Positions 21,132 through 33,589 of a stretch of DNA of 64,000 bases are shown here, piece after piece. Source of the stretch: an uncultured Bacteroidota bacterium (lineage in GTDB: Bacteria; Bacteroidota; Bacteroidia; Chitinophagales; LD1); assembly GCA_903861145.1 (NCBI GenBank), contig CAIOTH010000033.1, forward strand, positions 62,001-126,000, given 5' to 3'. Position 1 is the first letter of the stretch; each line of letters opens with the position of its first letter. A program made the translations under genes and the position numbers. The notes below the pieces were generated by a model. That model did not search any database. It was not told where the DNA came from and saw nothing but the letters and a program-made list of their open reading frames with translations.

Positions 21132-22157
21132 TTATTTAAAGAACCCCGGGTACCGTTTATTAATATCATCAAAAAGCAAATCAGCGAAAAGGTGGTAACC
21201 GGTGGCGTTAAAATGGCCGTTCAATTTCAAAAAATATTGTTGCCAGTTATCGCTTGTAATAACAGGTTCAAAATCGGGGTACATATCAATAAACTGTACC
21301 GAATCGGTTGATAGTTGCGCTGACAGCGCTTTAATATCCTCCGGCTTGTTTTTCTTTCTATAAGTGCTTTGCATGGGGTGTAGCGCACAAACAAATTGAA
21401 TGTTATGGTCACGGCAAAAACGCTGTGTTTCGTACAGGCACTGTTGTATTTGCCACCGGGCCTGTTGTGTTTCGGCATTAGCAACTTCGCCCCTGGTTAA
21501 GATGTTATTATAACGCAGTATATAATGAATAAAAAGCCGGCACAAGCGGCTGTAATGGTAGGCCGGTTCCCACCAGGGGCCTTTGCGGTAAACGGTAGTG
21601 CCATCGGCATTAAAGCGCTCCATGCCACCCCGGTAAATGCAATCCTGTATATCGGTGCCGTTAATGCTCATAATAACCATATCGGGGTGCAGAGGTAAAA
21701 GCTTATCGCGCAATAGCATATACTCATATAAAGGGTCGCTGCCCGAAACCCCGGCATTAAAAACCTCTACGTTCAAACCCGCCGAATCAAGCTTTTTTTC
21801 GAACCACCGGGGCATGGCATTTGGGTATTCAACCCCAACCCCCTCGGTAAACGAATCGCCAATAAAAAACAAGCGTTTCTTAGTTGAATCACTTTTTGCC
21901 ACCGGTATTTCACGCTCGCGCAGGCCAAAGCTGTTGGCGGGATAGCTGCAATTAATTTCGGGCTCGTTATATACTATGGGTTTGTTAATGGGCCAGGTGT
22001 GATACCAGCTTGGCAGGGTTTTGTTATAATATGATACATAACCCTGCCCCAGCTTTTCGGTAAAAGTTGAAAGTACCCCAAAAATTCTGAGTACAATTTC
22101 AAGCGCTATAAGCGTAAATATTACCTGGAAAAGGATGCGTTTATACTCAGGTTTCAT
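21132..22157 (-). CDS. Membrane-anchored SGNH/GDSL hydrolase family protein
   Basis: N-terminal TM segment; 'KRLFFIGDSFTEGVGVEYPNAMPRWFEKKL' block I GDS motif. Confidence 0.75.
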   Translation of the reverse strand: MKPEYKRILFQVIFTLIALEIVLRIFGVLSTFTEKLGQGYVSYYNKTLPSWYHTWPINKPIVYNEPEINCSYPANSFGLREREIPVAKSDSTKKRLFFIGDSFTEGVGVEYPNAMPRWFEKKLDSAGLNVEVFNAGVSGSDPLYEYMLLRDKLLPLHPDMVIMSINGTDIQDCIYRGGMERFNADGTTVYRKGPWWEPAYHYSRLCRLFIHYILRYNNILTRGEVANAETQQARWQIQQCLYETQRFCRDHNIQFVCALHPMQSTYRKKNKPEDIKALSAQLSTDSVQFIDMYPDFEPVITSDNWQQYFLKLNGHFNATGYHLFADLLFDDINKRYPGFFK

Positions 22158-22236
22158 GCCTGTAATTGTTTAAGCGTATAATGATAACCATATTGCGGGG
22201 TATTTCCGCCATAAATAATTACCTGCTTATCCGGGT

Positions 22237-24081
22237 TTATTTTAATATCACAACGCGCTTAAAAGCCGGGTTGTTAATTGAAGTTACAGTAACCCTTGCG
22301 CCACCGGTGGGTACTAATACGCTTAGGCTAATCGAGTTTTTTGCCAATAAAACGCCCGCAGTAATTTGTTTTTTGTAGTTGCCGGTTACACCGGTTATAT
22401 CAATATTATAAGTATCAGCCTCTGTACCATCGTTAAAGATTTTAAGTTGTGCTGATGACTGCTTTTTGCTTAACGCGGTTTTACCCGTTTGTATAGTAAA
22501 GTAGCAAGGATAAAGTGATGAGGTATAATGCGCCCTGTATTCGGCAAACTTCTGCCAGCTCGAATCAAAGGCATTTCGGTTTTCTATCTGCGCGCTCCAT
22601 ACTATCTGCTTGTTGCGCGTTATTTCGAACACCCGGTTAACCGCGCCCATGCATACCAGCAGGTTGCCGTTTTTAAGTTCATCAACGTTTCCGTTTTTGG
22701 CGGCAGTGTTATTAATACTATCGAACGTGCAATCAAAACTCCACACAATGGCGCTGGGCACACGGTCAACTGGTTGTGTAAAAATCACCACCTGCGATGC
22801 GGGGCTGTGTTCACCGGTAGTGGCCGGGTTAGCATTATTATTGAAAACAGCCAGGCTGCCATCATGCAAAAGTGTGGTACCATGCTGCCTGAAAAAGAAG
22901 CCTTCGCCATTAGGCATTCCGTTCCAGGTCATATTATCGCCCCAGGCGCAAACCACTTTACCGGTGCTTTTTTCAATTTTAATTACCCGGTTAATATTGC
23001 GGAACCCCGCATACACATAACCCCCGTTTTCGTCTACCTCAAAAGCATTCATATGCGCTTCCGGCTCGTTATTAAACATTGTGGCATCTTTATTGCCGGC
23101 ATGGGCATACAATGGCATCGAATCAAAGTAAGGCCTGGCATGCCAGCTCCAAACAAGCTTACCGGTGGCGTTAAATTCGTTTAGAATATCAAATGGCACT
23201 AAGGTTATACCGGTATCGGTTTTACCTAATGCGGCGTTGCTTACCGGTAGCTGCTCCAGGTCAAGGGTCATGTAGTTATTGTTAGCCAGCCTTTTAAAAC
23301 AGTGATGATAATTATAGATATCGCTGCTTTTGGCCCCCTGTGCTTTTTGTAGCGGCGCCTGCCATATTATGTTGCCTGCAAGGTCTCTTTCCATGGCACG
23401 GCGGTTGGTTATTGTGGTAATGGTGCCTGCCGCTGTAAGGCGCATGCTATTATTGCGTAGGGTAACAAAACCCTGCATGTTTTCATTACCGTTATTGTTA
23501 CCATGGGGTAAAAACCAAACATAGTTGCCGTTACGGTCAACTATATTGCCCGACATATCCAACGCAATCAGGCCACCTGCATTTTGGGCGGTATCGTTTT
23601 TCAAAACGCGCACCCTAAAGTGATCCTTATCTACAAACTGATTGCTAAGTGTTTCGAAACTGTAGGGCCCGTTCCAGGCAAGTTGCTTTCCGTTGTGCAA
23701 GCCACAGTAGCGCCAGGTATACTTTTTACCAAACTCAAAATTGTCCAGCATCGTAGCTGTTGACGCATCGCGCTTGCCAACCAAAACCTGCTTAAATAAA
23801 TTACCGGGGGTATCTACTGCTACTTCCGTTAAATATTCTTCAGCACCAATAATCTGTGGGTGCTCAAACATAATTTGGGTGTAATTAAGCTTAGCACCGG
23901 GGTGTGAAGTTAACTGCTGCTCAACCGGGGCCAGGGTATGCGTTGTTATATTACCGGTGTCATCGGGCGCATGGTTTGTAGCGCCGGCGTACCGGTAGCT
24001 TTTGTAAAAGCCGGGCGTGTTGGCGGCGCACAAAAATATTGCGCAGCCCCACAATGTGAGGACCAAAAGGGTTGATTTCAT
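22237..24081 (-). CDS. Arylsulfotransferase (ASST)-like secreted protein
   Basis: 'NRVIKIEKSTGKVVCAWGDNMTWNGMPNGEGFFFRQHGTTLLHDGSLAVFNNN' and 'NRVFEITRNKQIVW' resemble bacterial arylsulfotransferase; signal peptide. Confidence 0.65.
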   Translation of the reverse strand: MKSTLLVLTLWGCAIFLCAANTPGFYKSYRYAGATNHAPDDTGNITTHTLAPVEQQLTSHPGAKLNYTQIMFEHPQIIGAEEYLTEVAVDTPGNLFKQVLVGKRDASTATMLDNFEFGKKYTWRYCGLHNGKQLAWNGPYSFETLSNQFVDKDHFRVRVLKNDTAQNAGGLIALDMSGNIVDRNGNYVWFLPHGNNNGNENMQGFVTLRNNSMRLTAAGTITTITNRRAMERDLAGNIIWQAPLQKAQGAKSSDIYNYHHCFKRLANNNYMTLDLEQLPVSNAALGKTDTGITLVPFDILNEFNATGKLVWSWHARPYFDSMPLYAHAGNKDATMFNNEPEAHMNAFEVDENGGYVYAGFRNINRVIKIEKSTGKVVCAWGDNMTWNGMPNGEGFFFRQHGTTLLHDGSLAVFNNNANPATTGEHSPASQVVIFTQPVDRVPSAIVWSFDCTFDSINNTAAKNGNVDELKNGNLLVCMGAVNRVFEITRNKQIVWSAQIENRNAFDSSWQKFAEYRAHYTSSLYPCYFTIQTGKTALSKKQSSAQLKIFNDGTEADTYNIDITGVTGNYKKQITAGVLLAKNSISLSVLVPTGGARVTVTSINNPAFKRVVILK

Positions 24082-24381
24082 GGGTGATAAAATCAGTATC
24101 GAAAAATGCTACTACCAGTTAGTATTTCTTAAAACATAAACCAGGGGAGACTTTATTTATACATGCCCATAAAGGCATTTTTAATAAGCAACCAAACCGG
24201 CATTTTGCCACAAGTAAATTACATAGCGGTAGTATAAACGCAAATCTAAATGTTAGGTTACGTTAATATTGTTATGATTAAAGTTGTATAATAAGATGTT
24301 GATTTTAAGTTCGTTGTAGAATATGCCATTCGTCATAGTTATTGAGCTCCCATATAACAAAATGAGCAGTTTAACCGGCCA

Positions 24382-26281
24382 TTACTTAACATCCACTACC
24401 CTGATAAAAGCAGGATTGGTTTTTGATGTTACGGTTACCTGCGCAGGCAACATATCGGCGTCGATGTCATAACTCACCGACTTCTTTGTATGAACCATAC
24501 CGGTGGCAAACTGCCTTTTACCCGCATGGCTTGAAATGTCGATTACATAATCATCGTCTTCGCTGCCGTCATTAAAAATCTTTAATTGGTGCGCTCCCTC
24601 GGCTAATGGCTTAAGCGCTTGTATACTAAAATAGCACGGATAAAGCGATGATGTATAGTGCGTTCTATAAACGGGAAATTTACGCCACGTCGAATCGCGC
24701 GGGTCGTAAGTTTCAATCATTGCATTCCAAACCACTTGCCCGGTGCGCGTAACTTCAAAAACACGGTTAATTGCACCCATATTTACCAGCAGGTTACTGC
24801 TCTTAAGCTCGTCCACATTTCCGTATGCTTTTGCTAAATTACCGGTGCCCTCAAACCGGCAATCAAATTTCCAAACTATGCTGCTACTTGTGCCATTAGC
24901 CGGTTGCGTAAATATTACCACCTGCGATACTGCACTATCAGCCTGCCCCAAACTTGTAGTTATTGTTGAAAACCGCAAGGTTTCGGTCGTGCAGCAATTG
25001 GGCCCCGTGTTGCTTGATAAAAAATCCATCGCCGTTAGGTTCGCCGTTGTAGCGCATACCTTCGCCCCAGGCGCAAACCACTTTACCGGTGGCCTTATCA
25101 ATCTTAATTACCCGGTTAAAATCTCTAAACCCTGCAAACACAAAGCCACTATCTTCATCTACATCAAAAGCGTTTATATGGCCAATGGTACTGTGGTCAA
25201 GCCATGTTGGGTCGGGCTCGCCGGGTAAATTACCTGGTTTTGGCACGGTAGCCACATAATCCCTGGCATTCCAGCTCCAAACCAGGTTGCCGCTGCGGTC
25301 AAACTCTTTTATTATTTCCGAAGCAACCACAAGGTTTTTGATGGCCGCTTTGTTAGGGTTGCTGGCATTGGCTGCACGCCAATTTTTTGTCAACGAATCG
25401 GCAAGGATAAAATACTCCATATCAATTACCATGTAATGCCCGTTTTTCAGTTTCTTGAAACAGTGGTGGTAGTTGTATGGTTGGCCGGGGTTTAAAGAAT
25501 CGTTCATCCCCAAATTGCCGGGAGGGGCCTGCCAGGTAACGTTTCCGTTCAAATCTCTTTCCTGTGGCATTCTACCAACCAGCGAGGTAATGGTACCGGT
25601 AGGTGTAAACTGCATATCGTGATTTTGCAGGTTTACAAAACTTTCAACGGTCCGGCTGTTTTCGGTGCCCGCTTTTTCCGGAAAAAACCAAACAAAATTT
25701 CCCTTTGGGTCGATAATAGTGCCGCTAACATCAAGTATTACCAGCCCACCGTTGCTTAACTGCGAATCGTTTTGTAAAACTCTTACCCGGAATAATTTTT
25801 TGTCAACAAACGGGCTACTTAATATTTCAAACCGGTAAGGGCCGTTCCAACCAAGTTCCTTGTTATTATACAAACCGGTAAACCGCCAAATATATTTCTT
25901 GCCAAACTCAAAACCCTGTAGCATAACAGCCGTCGAAGAATCTTTATGCCCTACCACACAGTGCAAAAACGAATTGGCATCATTCGCTTCAGCTACTTCA
26001 ATCACATAAGCATCCGCGCCGTCTACCTGGGTATGCTCAAACATAATTTGTGTATAGTTAAGCCTGGCGTTGGGTTGTGGCACTAAATGATGTGCGGTAC
26101 TTTTAGTATTAATATTGGGAGGGGTGGTGTATTGATGAGCTGTATCATCATCATCAACTAACGAGGTATGCCAACCGGTAAATACTTCGGCGGGGGTATT
26201 ATCCATTCCAATGGCTACACATGCCAAGCACATGCAACCCCAAAAAATGAGGGCAAATAGGGTAGGTTTCATGGGTGACAA
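24382..26281 (-). pseudogene. Second arylsulfotransferase-like paralogue split by a 1-nt frameshift
   Basis: ORFs 24938..26281 and 24382..25101 together align with the full length of the 22237..24081 protein. The frame changes at the C4 run 24946-24949; removing one nt reads NNNYKFGQADSAVSQVVIFTQP, matching the paralogue. Confidence 0.8.
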
Positions 26282-26732
26282 AACCGGTTTAATATTTTAC
26301 TTCAAAACTAAAGTGGCTCACTTAATTCAAAAACTCATTCTCAACACATTCGCGTTTTCGGTTACCGGCGGGGGGCTGGCAAGGAAAATGCACTAACTCG
26401 GATAGAAGTGAGGACTATCTTGGTATTGCAAAGTTAATGCAATAAGTGGATGGTAGTGAGATGGTAAGCATACGCCAATAAGATTGGTTTTGGTATTTAT
26501 GCTAATTAAACCAGAAACGAAATAGTAATCATTCATTGCGGTTTTGTCATCGCATATAATACCAAATGAGATTGACTACCGTTGTATTGCTTTATCCCTT
26601 AAATATACTTTTGAGCCCCAAAAATTAAGAAAGCCGGTGTTTTGAGTGTGTTTAAACAATTTAAGTGTCGTTTTTTTACAGTGGTTTAACAAGCTTTTTG
26701 CTTTATTTTCCGTTTCAAAATCCCCCAGAGCA

Positions 26733-27311
26733 ATGGAACTTTTTCAAAAAATAAAAGACAAATACCCCTATTTACCCGAAGACCGCATTTTAGACGTGCT
26801 AAGCCTTGGTGAAATTGTTATGCTTAACGTAGGCGATATATTTATAAAAGAAGGGGAAAAAACAAGTAAGGCCGGCCTGGTAATTGAAGGAATGATGCGC
26901 AATTACATTGTTAACGATAACGGCGAAGAAGTAACTGTTGTTTTTGCTACCGAAATGCAACCCTCAGTGCCCTACTCATCGTTTTTTTTAGGAAGGGCCG
27001 CAAGCGAAACGACCGCGGCTGTTGAACCTACCATATTGTTTGTTATGGACTTTTTAGCGTTTAAATCGAGGAGCAAATCTGACCTTTTATATGCCCGCCT
27101 ATATGCTGATCTTTTAGAAGAAGGTTACCTGGCTGCCATTGAGCGCATTGAAGATTTTACCAGAACAAAACCCGAACAACGCTACCAGCGCCTGCTAGAT
27201 ACCCGTGGTTTTTTAATCGAACGCGCGCCGCTTAAATACCTTGCGTCTTATCTTGGTATTACACCGGTGTCGTTATCGCGGATACGAAAAAGAGTATCCC
27301 AAAATCGCTAA
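26733..27311 (+). CDS. Crp/Fnr family transcriptional regulator
   Basis: cNMP-binding-like N-terminus 'LNVGDIFIKEGEKTSKAGLVIEGMMRNYIVNDNGEEVTVVFATE' and C-terminal HTH 'LASYLGITPVSLSRIRKR'; likely start MELFQK at 26733. Confidence 0.8.
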   Translation: MELFQKIKDKYPYLPEDRILDVLSLGEIVMLNVGDIFIKEGEKTSKAGLVIEGMMRNYIVNDNGEEVTVVFATEMQPSVPYSSFFLGRAASETTAAVEPTILFVMDFLAFKSRSKSDLLYARLYADLLEEGYLAAIERIEDFTRTKPEQRYQRLLDTRGFLIERAPLKYLASYLGITPVSLSRIRKRVSQNR

Positions 27312-27431
27312 TTATCTTTTGTAAAGTGCTTTCAGCTTCCGGCTGAATACTTTTGTGTTGTTATTAAGGCTAAAAGCAAAAAAGCCTTAACAATAGCAGT
27401 AGATTTTTATTCACCACCCTAACAAAAGTAT

Positions 27432-30400
27432 ATGAATAAGAAAATCCTCCCGCTGTTGATGGCATTGCTTTGCCTATCACTCAGCAATTTAATGGCCCAG
27501 GCGCCTCAACAAATTAATTACCAGGCAGTAGTTCGCAACAGTTCGGGGCAGCCCGTGCCTTTGGGAACCCCGGTATCGCTGCGCTTCACCATTCACGACC
27601 AAACGTCTAACGGCGTCGTTGTTTTTCAGGAAATACACAATGATACTGCCAACCAGTTTGGATTGGTAAATGAAGAAATTGGCGGCATATCATCGCTTAC
27701 CACTGTTGATTGGGGCACAGGTGCCAAATATTTACAGGTTGAGTTAGAAATAAACCACTCGGGCACTTATACCGATATGGGAGTATCGCAACTATTAAGT
27801 GTGCCTTACGCTTTGTTTGCGGGCAACAGTTCAATTGGCCCACAGGGGCCCACCGGTATAAACGGTATAACCGGCGCCTCCGGGCAAAACGGAAACCCGG
27901 GCACAACAGGGTCAACCGGCAGCAACGGGCTAAACGGGGCCACCGGCCCAACCGGGCCGCAGGGTAATGCAGGTTTAAATGGCGCAACAGGTGCCAGCGG
28001 TGTACAAGGTGCCACTGGCATTGGTGGCGGCGCTACGGGTGCCACGGGAGGCACCGGCCCACAAGGCATTATTGGAGCTACAGGATTAACAGGTGCTAAT
28101 GGCAGCAACGGGGCTGCCGGTGCAACGGGTGCACAGGGCATACAAGGTTTGCAGGGCCCAACCGGCGCACAAGGCGCGCAGGGGGCACAAGGTATACAAG
28201 GTAATGCCGGCACGCAGGGCGTTCAGGGCGTTACAGGCCCTACCGGTTTGCAGGGCAACCAGGGCCCACAAGGGGCACAAGGTGCGCAGGGTAATGCGGG
28301 TTCGCAAGGGGTACAAGGTATAGCCGGTGCCACGGGTGCCACTGGTAATAACGGTGATGCCGGTGCCACCGGTGCTACAGGGTTTGGTGTTACCGGTGCC
28401 ACCGGCACAACCGGCACGCAAGGTGTAACCGGTGCAGGCGGTGGTGCCACAGGGCCAACGGGCCCAACGGGTGCCACCGGCGATACCGGTGCAGGAGGAG
28501 GTGCCACAGGCCCAACAGGAGTGCAGGGAGTAGCAGGTACACAAGGCGCAACGGGCGCTACAGGCGCACAGGGTAATGCAGGTGTTACCGGCTCGCAGGG
28601 CGCTCAGGGGTTACAAGGTGCCACCGGTTCGGTGGGAGCACAAGGTATACAAGGCCCGCAGGGGGCACAAGGTTCGCAAGGTTCGCAAGGCGCACAAGGA
28701 GTTCAGGGTGCTACCGGCCCAACTGGATTGCAGGGTAATGCAGGTTCAACGGGTGCACAGGGCACACAAGGTGTGCAGGGCTTGCAGGGTGCAACAGGGG
28801 CTGCAGGTTCACAGGGCCAGAAGGGAGTTACAGGCAATAATGGCATTACCGGCGCAACCGGTCCAACTGGTGCTACTGGCAACAATGGAAATAACGGGGC
28901 TACCGGAGCAATGGGTGCTACCGGTAACAATGGCAGCGCAGGTAATACAGGGGCAACGGGCGTTGCAGGAGTCACGGGCAATAATGGCACAGCAGGCGTA
29001 ACAGGAGCCACCGGCACTACCGGTGCCGCAGGCTCAGCAAATGCGTGGGGTTTAACGGGCAACACAGGCACAACCGTGGGTACCAATTTTATAGGTACTG
29101 CCGATGCCCAGCCACTCGAAATAAAAGTGGATAATGTAAAGGCGGGATATATTGATTACAATTCTAACATCGCTAATACGGCATTGGGTTATCAAACGCT
29201 TAATGCCATTACCTCGGGAGTCAACAATACAGCAGTTGGCTATCAAACTCTTAATGTTGTTACTACCGGAACCTATAATACCGGCCTGGGCTACCAGGCG
29301 GGGCTTCACTTGACTAGTGGCGGTGGTAATACGCTGGTGGGCACTTCCTCAGGGTACTCTATGAGTTCAGGCTCCAATAATACCGGTTTGGGAGTGAACT
29401 CTATGGTAGCTTCTTCAACTGGTTCAAATAATACCGCAGTAGGCTTTTATGCTTTATATAATGTAGGGCAAAACTCCGATAACACTGCCGTAGGTAGCCA
29501 GGCGGCAAAGTTGAGTTCAGGAATTGGTAACACAGCGCTTGGTAATTATGCCTTGGCTACCAATTCAACGGGTGACTACAACACAGCTATTGGCGATTCG
29601 GCCGATGTTCTTTCGGCCTCTCTAACTAATGCCACAGCCATTGGTTATAATGCAAAAGTAGGGCAAAGTAATGCCATTGCGCTGGGTGGTACAGGCGCCG
29701 ATACCGTTCATGTAGGAATAGGGACTGCAACCCCGGCTTACACATTACAGGTAATTGGAACTACCAGCACTACCAATTTCCGTATGACCCACGGCGCTGC
29801 TGCCGGAGATGTTTTACAAAGCGATGCAAGCGGTAACGGCACGTGGGTAAATGCCTCAACCGCTGCCAATGCCTGGGGCATAAATGGCAATAGCGGTACT
29901 AACCCGGCCACCAATTTTATTGGCACCACCGATTCGGAGGCACTCGTAATTAAAGTAAATAACTATAAATCGGGTTACATCGGGCTTAACTCGCCTTATG
30001 TTACTTCGTTTGGTTACAAGGCATTGCAAAACAGTACCGGCATAAGTAATGCAGCGTTTGGCTACTATGCACTTGCCGGTAACACCACCGGTTATGATAA
30101 CTATGCATTTGGCGATAGTACCCTTACCAATAACACCAGCGGCTATCACAACGTTGCGGTGGGCACGCTCGCTTTGTTTAGCACCACCACGGGTGTGGGC
30201 AATACCGGCATTGGCTATAGGTCGTTAACTGCCACAACAGGTTTAGTATATGGTAATACTGCTGTTGGCGATTATTCTATGCAGGCCAATACCAGCGGTG
30301 GATTTAACAGCGTCTATGGAATTTTCTCGAACGGGTATAATACTACGGGTAGCAGCAATACGGCAATGGGCGCTTATTCCATGTACTTTCCATCAGCCGG

Positions 30401-33368
30401 TTCAAATAATGTGGCTATAGGTTATTATGCCTTGCAATCAAGCTCCGGTTCAACGGTAAACAATAATATAGCCATAGGGTACAACGCCCTGCTAAACACG
30501 CAGGCAGATGGCAACGTTGGTGTTGGTTACCAGGCTTTGACTAATAATACCGTGGGTACTTACAACACCGCACTGGGGTATAACACCGGATTTGGTATAA
30601 GCGGTGGGTCTTACAATACGGCCATAGGTTATAATGCCAATGTTACAGCCGGTGCAACAAGCGATAAATACAATGTTGCAATAGGCCCAAGCGCTTTAGT
30701 AAACAGCGGCACCAACAATATGGCCCTTGGGTATAACAGTAGCATAACAGGTGGCGGAAGCAATGCGGTGGTTATAGGCCATAATGCAAGCACCACCCAC
30801 GGCAACGTAATTATATTAGGTGGCACAGGTGCCGATACAGTACATGTAGGTATAGGTACAACTAACCCCGGGTATAAATTACAAGTAGCCGGCACAGCCA
30901 GTGTTACCAACATACAGGTAACCAGTGGTGCTACAAACGGCTACTTATTGCAAAGCGATGCAGCCGGTAATGGCTCTTGGGTATCAGCTGGCTCCCTGGG
31001 CGGTTTAGTCGGCCCTACGGGTGCCACGGGACCAGCGGGTGGAGCTACCGGAGCTACGGGCGCAACAGGTAACGCAGGTGCCACCGGCACAACAGGTAGC
31101 GCCGGAGTTAATGGGGCAATAGGTACACAAGGTAACCAGGGCGCAACCGGGGCAACCGGCGTAACCGGTGGCACTGGTTCGGGTGGTGGGCCTACAGGGC
31201 CAACGGGCTCGCAGGGTAACCAGGGCACACAGGGACAAACGGGTGCAACCGGTGCAACGGGCGCTGTAGGAACAACCGGGGGTACTGGTTCAACCGGTGC
31301 CACCGGCGTTGCGGGTACGGCAGGTGGTTGGGGTATAACCGGCAGCGCAGGCACAACACCTGGTACCGACTTTTTAGGTACCAACGATGCTGAAGCTTTT
31401 GAAATAAAAGTGGATGGTTACAAATCGGGGTACCTGGATTATAGTACCGCAATAGCCAATACTTCTTTGGGATTTCAATCTTTGGGTGCGGTAACAACCG
31501 GTAATAATAATACGGTTTTAGGGTACCAATCATTAGCCAGCCTTACTACAGGTTATCAAAACGTAGCCGTGGGTAACGGTACCATGGTGCTTAATACGGG
31601 TGGGTCAAACAACGTAGCGGTGGGCTCATTTGCCTTACAGGTTAATACCGATAGCGGCAATACGGCGTTAGGTTATACAAGCATGATAAACAATACATCG
31701 GGCCGATATAATTCGGCTGCGGGGTACAAATCATTATTCTCTAACACCTCCGGTAAAAATAATACAGCCATGGGTGCCGATGCATTAGGGCATAACACTA
31801 CCGGATATAATAATGTAGGTATTGGTACCGATGCCTTGTTTAGCAGCCAAAGCGATAGCAACAATACTGCAATAGGTGTAAATGCCCTTGAAGCTAATAC
31901 CACGGGCGTAAACAATGTTGCAGGCGGTTACCAGGCAATGGCGTTAAATTCCACGGGGTATCAAAATACGGTTTTTGGAGCGAACGCCTTATACGCTAAT
32001 ACCACCGGTTACCAAAACGCAGTAGTGGGTTACGAGGCATTGGGCGTTAACACTACCGGCAATTATAACAATGCATTTGGCGTTCAGGCGCTGGGGCAAA
32101 ATACTACGGGCTCTAATAACACGGCTATTGGTAACTACGCATTGGTAAGTAACGTTACCGGCAATTTCGACATTGCCATTGGCGCCGGCGCCGATGTGAA
32201 TGGCAGTAACATTAGTAATGCTATTGCAATAGGTAATGGCGCTGGTGTTTTTGCCAACTATGGTGTAGCCTTGGGGTTTGATGCCGTGGTACGTGATAGT
32301 AGCAGCGTGGCCATAGGTTATGCAGCCGTTGCTAACGAGGCAAATTCAATTATTTTGGGTGGTGTAAGTAGCAACGCTTCAAAGGTGGGCATTGGTACCT
32401 CAACACCGGTGCAAACGCTTAGTGTGGTAAACACTTCGGCTTTATACTCCGGTAATGAAGGGGCCAGCCATGGTTTTTCAGTGTTGACCGGTACCGGCAC
32501 ATCGGATTATATCTTATACATGGGGGCTGATAAATCGAATGGGGTATCGTACATTCAATCGGTCAAATATGGGGTAAGCCAGGCTCCGTTGGTACTTAAT
32601 GCACGTGGCGGAAGTGTAGGTATTGGCACTTCATCACCTACCCAGGCGACGCTGGTTGTAAACGGTTCGCAAAACGATAATATCAGTTACGGCTTTTTAA
32701 ACAGTTCGGGTACAACCGGTTCAAGTTCGGGTAATAACGGTTATTCCATCTACGCATCTTCCCGAATAGCCGCTACTGAGTTTGATGCCTACAGCGATGC
32801 ACGTATTAAACATGTGCTTGGGCGCACTAATAACACCGATGACCTTGCTACTTTAATGAACCTGCAAATAACCGACTACCGGTTTGTTGATACCATGGCG
32901 AAAGGTACCAAGGAATATAAAAAGGTAATAGCCCAGGAGGTTGAAAAGGTTTACCCCAACGCAGTATCTAAACTTACCGATGTGGTGCCCGATATTTACC
33001 AGCTTGCTGAAATGAAAGCAGGTAGAATTACCCTTCACAATAGCTTAAAAGCCGGTGAGCGCGTTAAATTAATTACCAACGACAAAACCGAAATTGTTGA
33101 AGTAGCCGCAGCTGATGAAACAGGCTTTAATGTAAAACTTGAAGGAGAAGGCAAAGTTTTTGTATACGGCCGTGAGGTAAATGATTTCCGTGCGGTGGAT
33201 TATGAAGCGCTTACCACACTTAATATTTCTGCTACACAGGAATTAGTAAAAATGATAAATGGTTTACAGCGCGAAAACACCGAAGTAAAAACCAAACTGG
33301 CTTCGGTAAGTAACGATGTTGAAACCATTAAACAGGCATTGCAATTAAACGTTAAGGCACAAAAGTAA
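27432..33368 (+). CDS. Giant modular collagen-like/YadA-head-like surface protein with S74-like C-terminus
   Basis: 1978 aa; signal peptide; two collagen-like blocks (about 27838-29040 and 31010-31330); three '[AG]WGxxGxxGTxxxTxFxGTxDxxxxxIKVxxxKxGY' modules each followed by 'NTAxGYxxLxxxTTG' repeats; C-terminal '[33 protein letters not shown]...[13 protein letters not shown]'. Confidence 0.85.
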   Translation: MNKKILPLLMALLCLSLSNLMAQAPQQINYQAVVRNSSGQPVPLGTPVSLRFTIHDQTSNGVVVFQEIHNDTANQFGLVNEEIGGISSLTTVDWGTGAKYLQVELEINHSGTYTDMGVSQLLSVPYALFAGNSSIGPQGPTGINGITGASGQNGNPGTTGSTGSNGLNGATGPTGPQGNAGLNGATGASGVQGATGIGGGATGATGGTGPQGIIGATGLTGANGSNGAAGATGAQGIQGLQGPTGAQGAQGAQGIQGNAGTQGVQGVTGPTGLQGNQGPQGAQGAQGNAGSQGVQGIAGATGATGNNGDAGATGATGFGVTGATGTTGTQGVTGAGGGATGPTGPTGATGDTGAGGGATGPTGVQGVAGTQGATGATGAQGNAGVTGSQGAQGLQGATGSVGAQGIQGPQGAQGSQGSQGAQGVQGATGPTGLQGNAGSTGAQGTQGVQGLQGATGAAGSQGQKGVTGNNGITGATGPTGATGNNGNNGATGAMGATGNNGSAGNTGATGVAGVTGNNGTAGVTGATGTTGAAGSANAWGLTGNTGTTVGTNFIGTADAQPLEIKVDNVKAGYIDYNSNIANTALGYQTLNAITSGVNNTAVGYQTLNVVTTGTYNTGLGYQAGLHLTSGGGNTLVGTSSGYSMSSGSNNTGLGVNSMVASSTGSNNTAVGFYALYNVGQNSDNTAVGSQAAKLSSGIGNTALGNYALATNSTGDYNTAIGDSADVLSASLTNATAIGYNAKVGQSNAIALGGTGADTVHVGIGTATPAYTLQVIGTTSTTNFRMTHGAAAGDVLQSDASGNGTWVNASTAANAWGINGNSGTNPATNFIGTTDSEALVIKVNNYKSGYIGLNSPYVTSFGYKALQNSTGISNAAFGYYALAGNTTGYDNYAFGDSTLTNNTSGYHNVAVGTLALFSTTTGVGNTGIGYRSLTATTGLVYGNTAVGDYSMQANTSGGFNSVYGIFSNGYNTTGSSNTAMGAYSMYFPSAGSNNVAIGYYALQSSSGSTVNNNIAIGYNALLNTQADGNVGVGYQALTNNTVGTYNTALGYNTGFGISGGSYNTAIGYNANVTAGATSDKYNVAIGPSALVNSGTNNMALGYNSSITGGGSNAVVIGHNASTTHGNVIILGGTGADTVHVGIGTTNPGYKLQVAGTASVTNIQVTSGATNGYLLQSDAAGNGSWVSAGSLGGLVGPTGATGPAGGATGATGATGNAGATGTTGSAGVNGAIGTQGNQGATGATGVTGGTGSGGGPTGPTGSQGNQGTQGQTGATGATGAVGTTGGTGSTGATGVAGTAGGWGITGSAGTTPGTDFLGTNDAEAFEIKVDGYKSGYLDYSTAIANTSLGFQSLGAVTTGNNNTVLGYQSLASLTTGYQNVAVGNGTMVLNTGGSNNVAVGSFALQVNTDSGNTALGYTSMINNTSGRYNSAAGYKSLFSNTSGKNNTAMGADALGHNTTGYNNVGIGTDALFSSQSDSNNTAIGVNALEANTTGVNNVAGGYQAMALNSTGYQNTVFGANALYANTTGYQNAVVGYEALGVNTTGNYNNAFGVQALGQNTTGSNNTAIGNYALVSNVTGNFDIAIGAGADVNGSNISNAIAIGNGAGVFANYGVALGFDAVVRDSSSVAIGYAAVANEANSIILGGVSSNASKVGIGTSTPVQTLSVVNTSALYSGNEGASHGFSVLTGTGTSDYILYMGADKSNGVSYIQSVKYGVSQAPLVLNARGGSVGIGTSSPTQATLVVNGSQNDNISYGFLNSSGTTGSSSGNNGYSIYASSRIAATEFDAYSDARIKHVLGRTNNTDDLATLMNLQITDYRFVDTMAKGTKEYKKVIAQEVEKVYPNAVSKLTDVVPDIYQLAEMKAGRITLHNSLKAGERVKLITNDKTEIVEVAAADETGFNVKLEGEGKVFVYGREVNDFRAVDYEALTTLNISATQELVKMINGLQRENTEVKTKLASVSNDVETIKQALQLNVKAQK

Positions 33369-33589
33369 TTTCAGTTTTTCGTCTGCTTAATTGTTAGGGT
33401 GGATGTTGGCAGGGGGTGATAACCAATTAACTAGGGGGTTGTCTCCCCTGCTGCTTTTTAGGCCGGCGCCATTCTTCCTACTTATGCCCACCCTGCCTAT
33501 ATCTTCCTCAAAAGGGTAAAATAATTGTTCCCATTTTCGTATTATAATACGATTACAAATTATTTTGTCAAAACCCAAAAATCAATTTT

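Noticed and set aside
22528-23184. 218-aa and 136-aa plus-strand ORFs opposite the arylsulfotransferase gene
   Set aside because: Antisense to a conserved coding frame also shared by the paralogue; no independent support.
27838-29040. Short GGTGCAACAGG-like tandem repeats
   Set aside because: 9-nt periodicity follows Gly-x-x codons; coding repeat, not a CRISPR or independent satellite.
27697-31533. Several minus-strand Pro/Cys-rich ORFs (27806..28213, 28086..28544, 28223..28507, 28703..29086, 30941..31384 and others)
   Set aside because: Antisense or off-frame shadows of the collagen-like blocks of the 27432-33368 gene.
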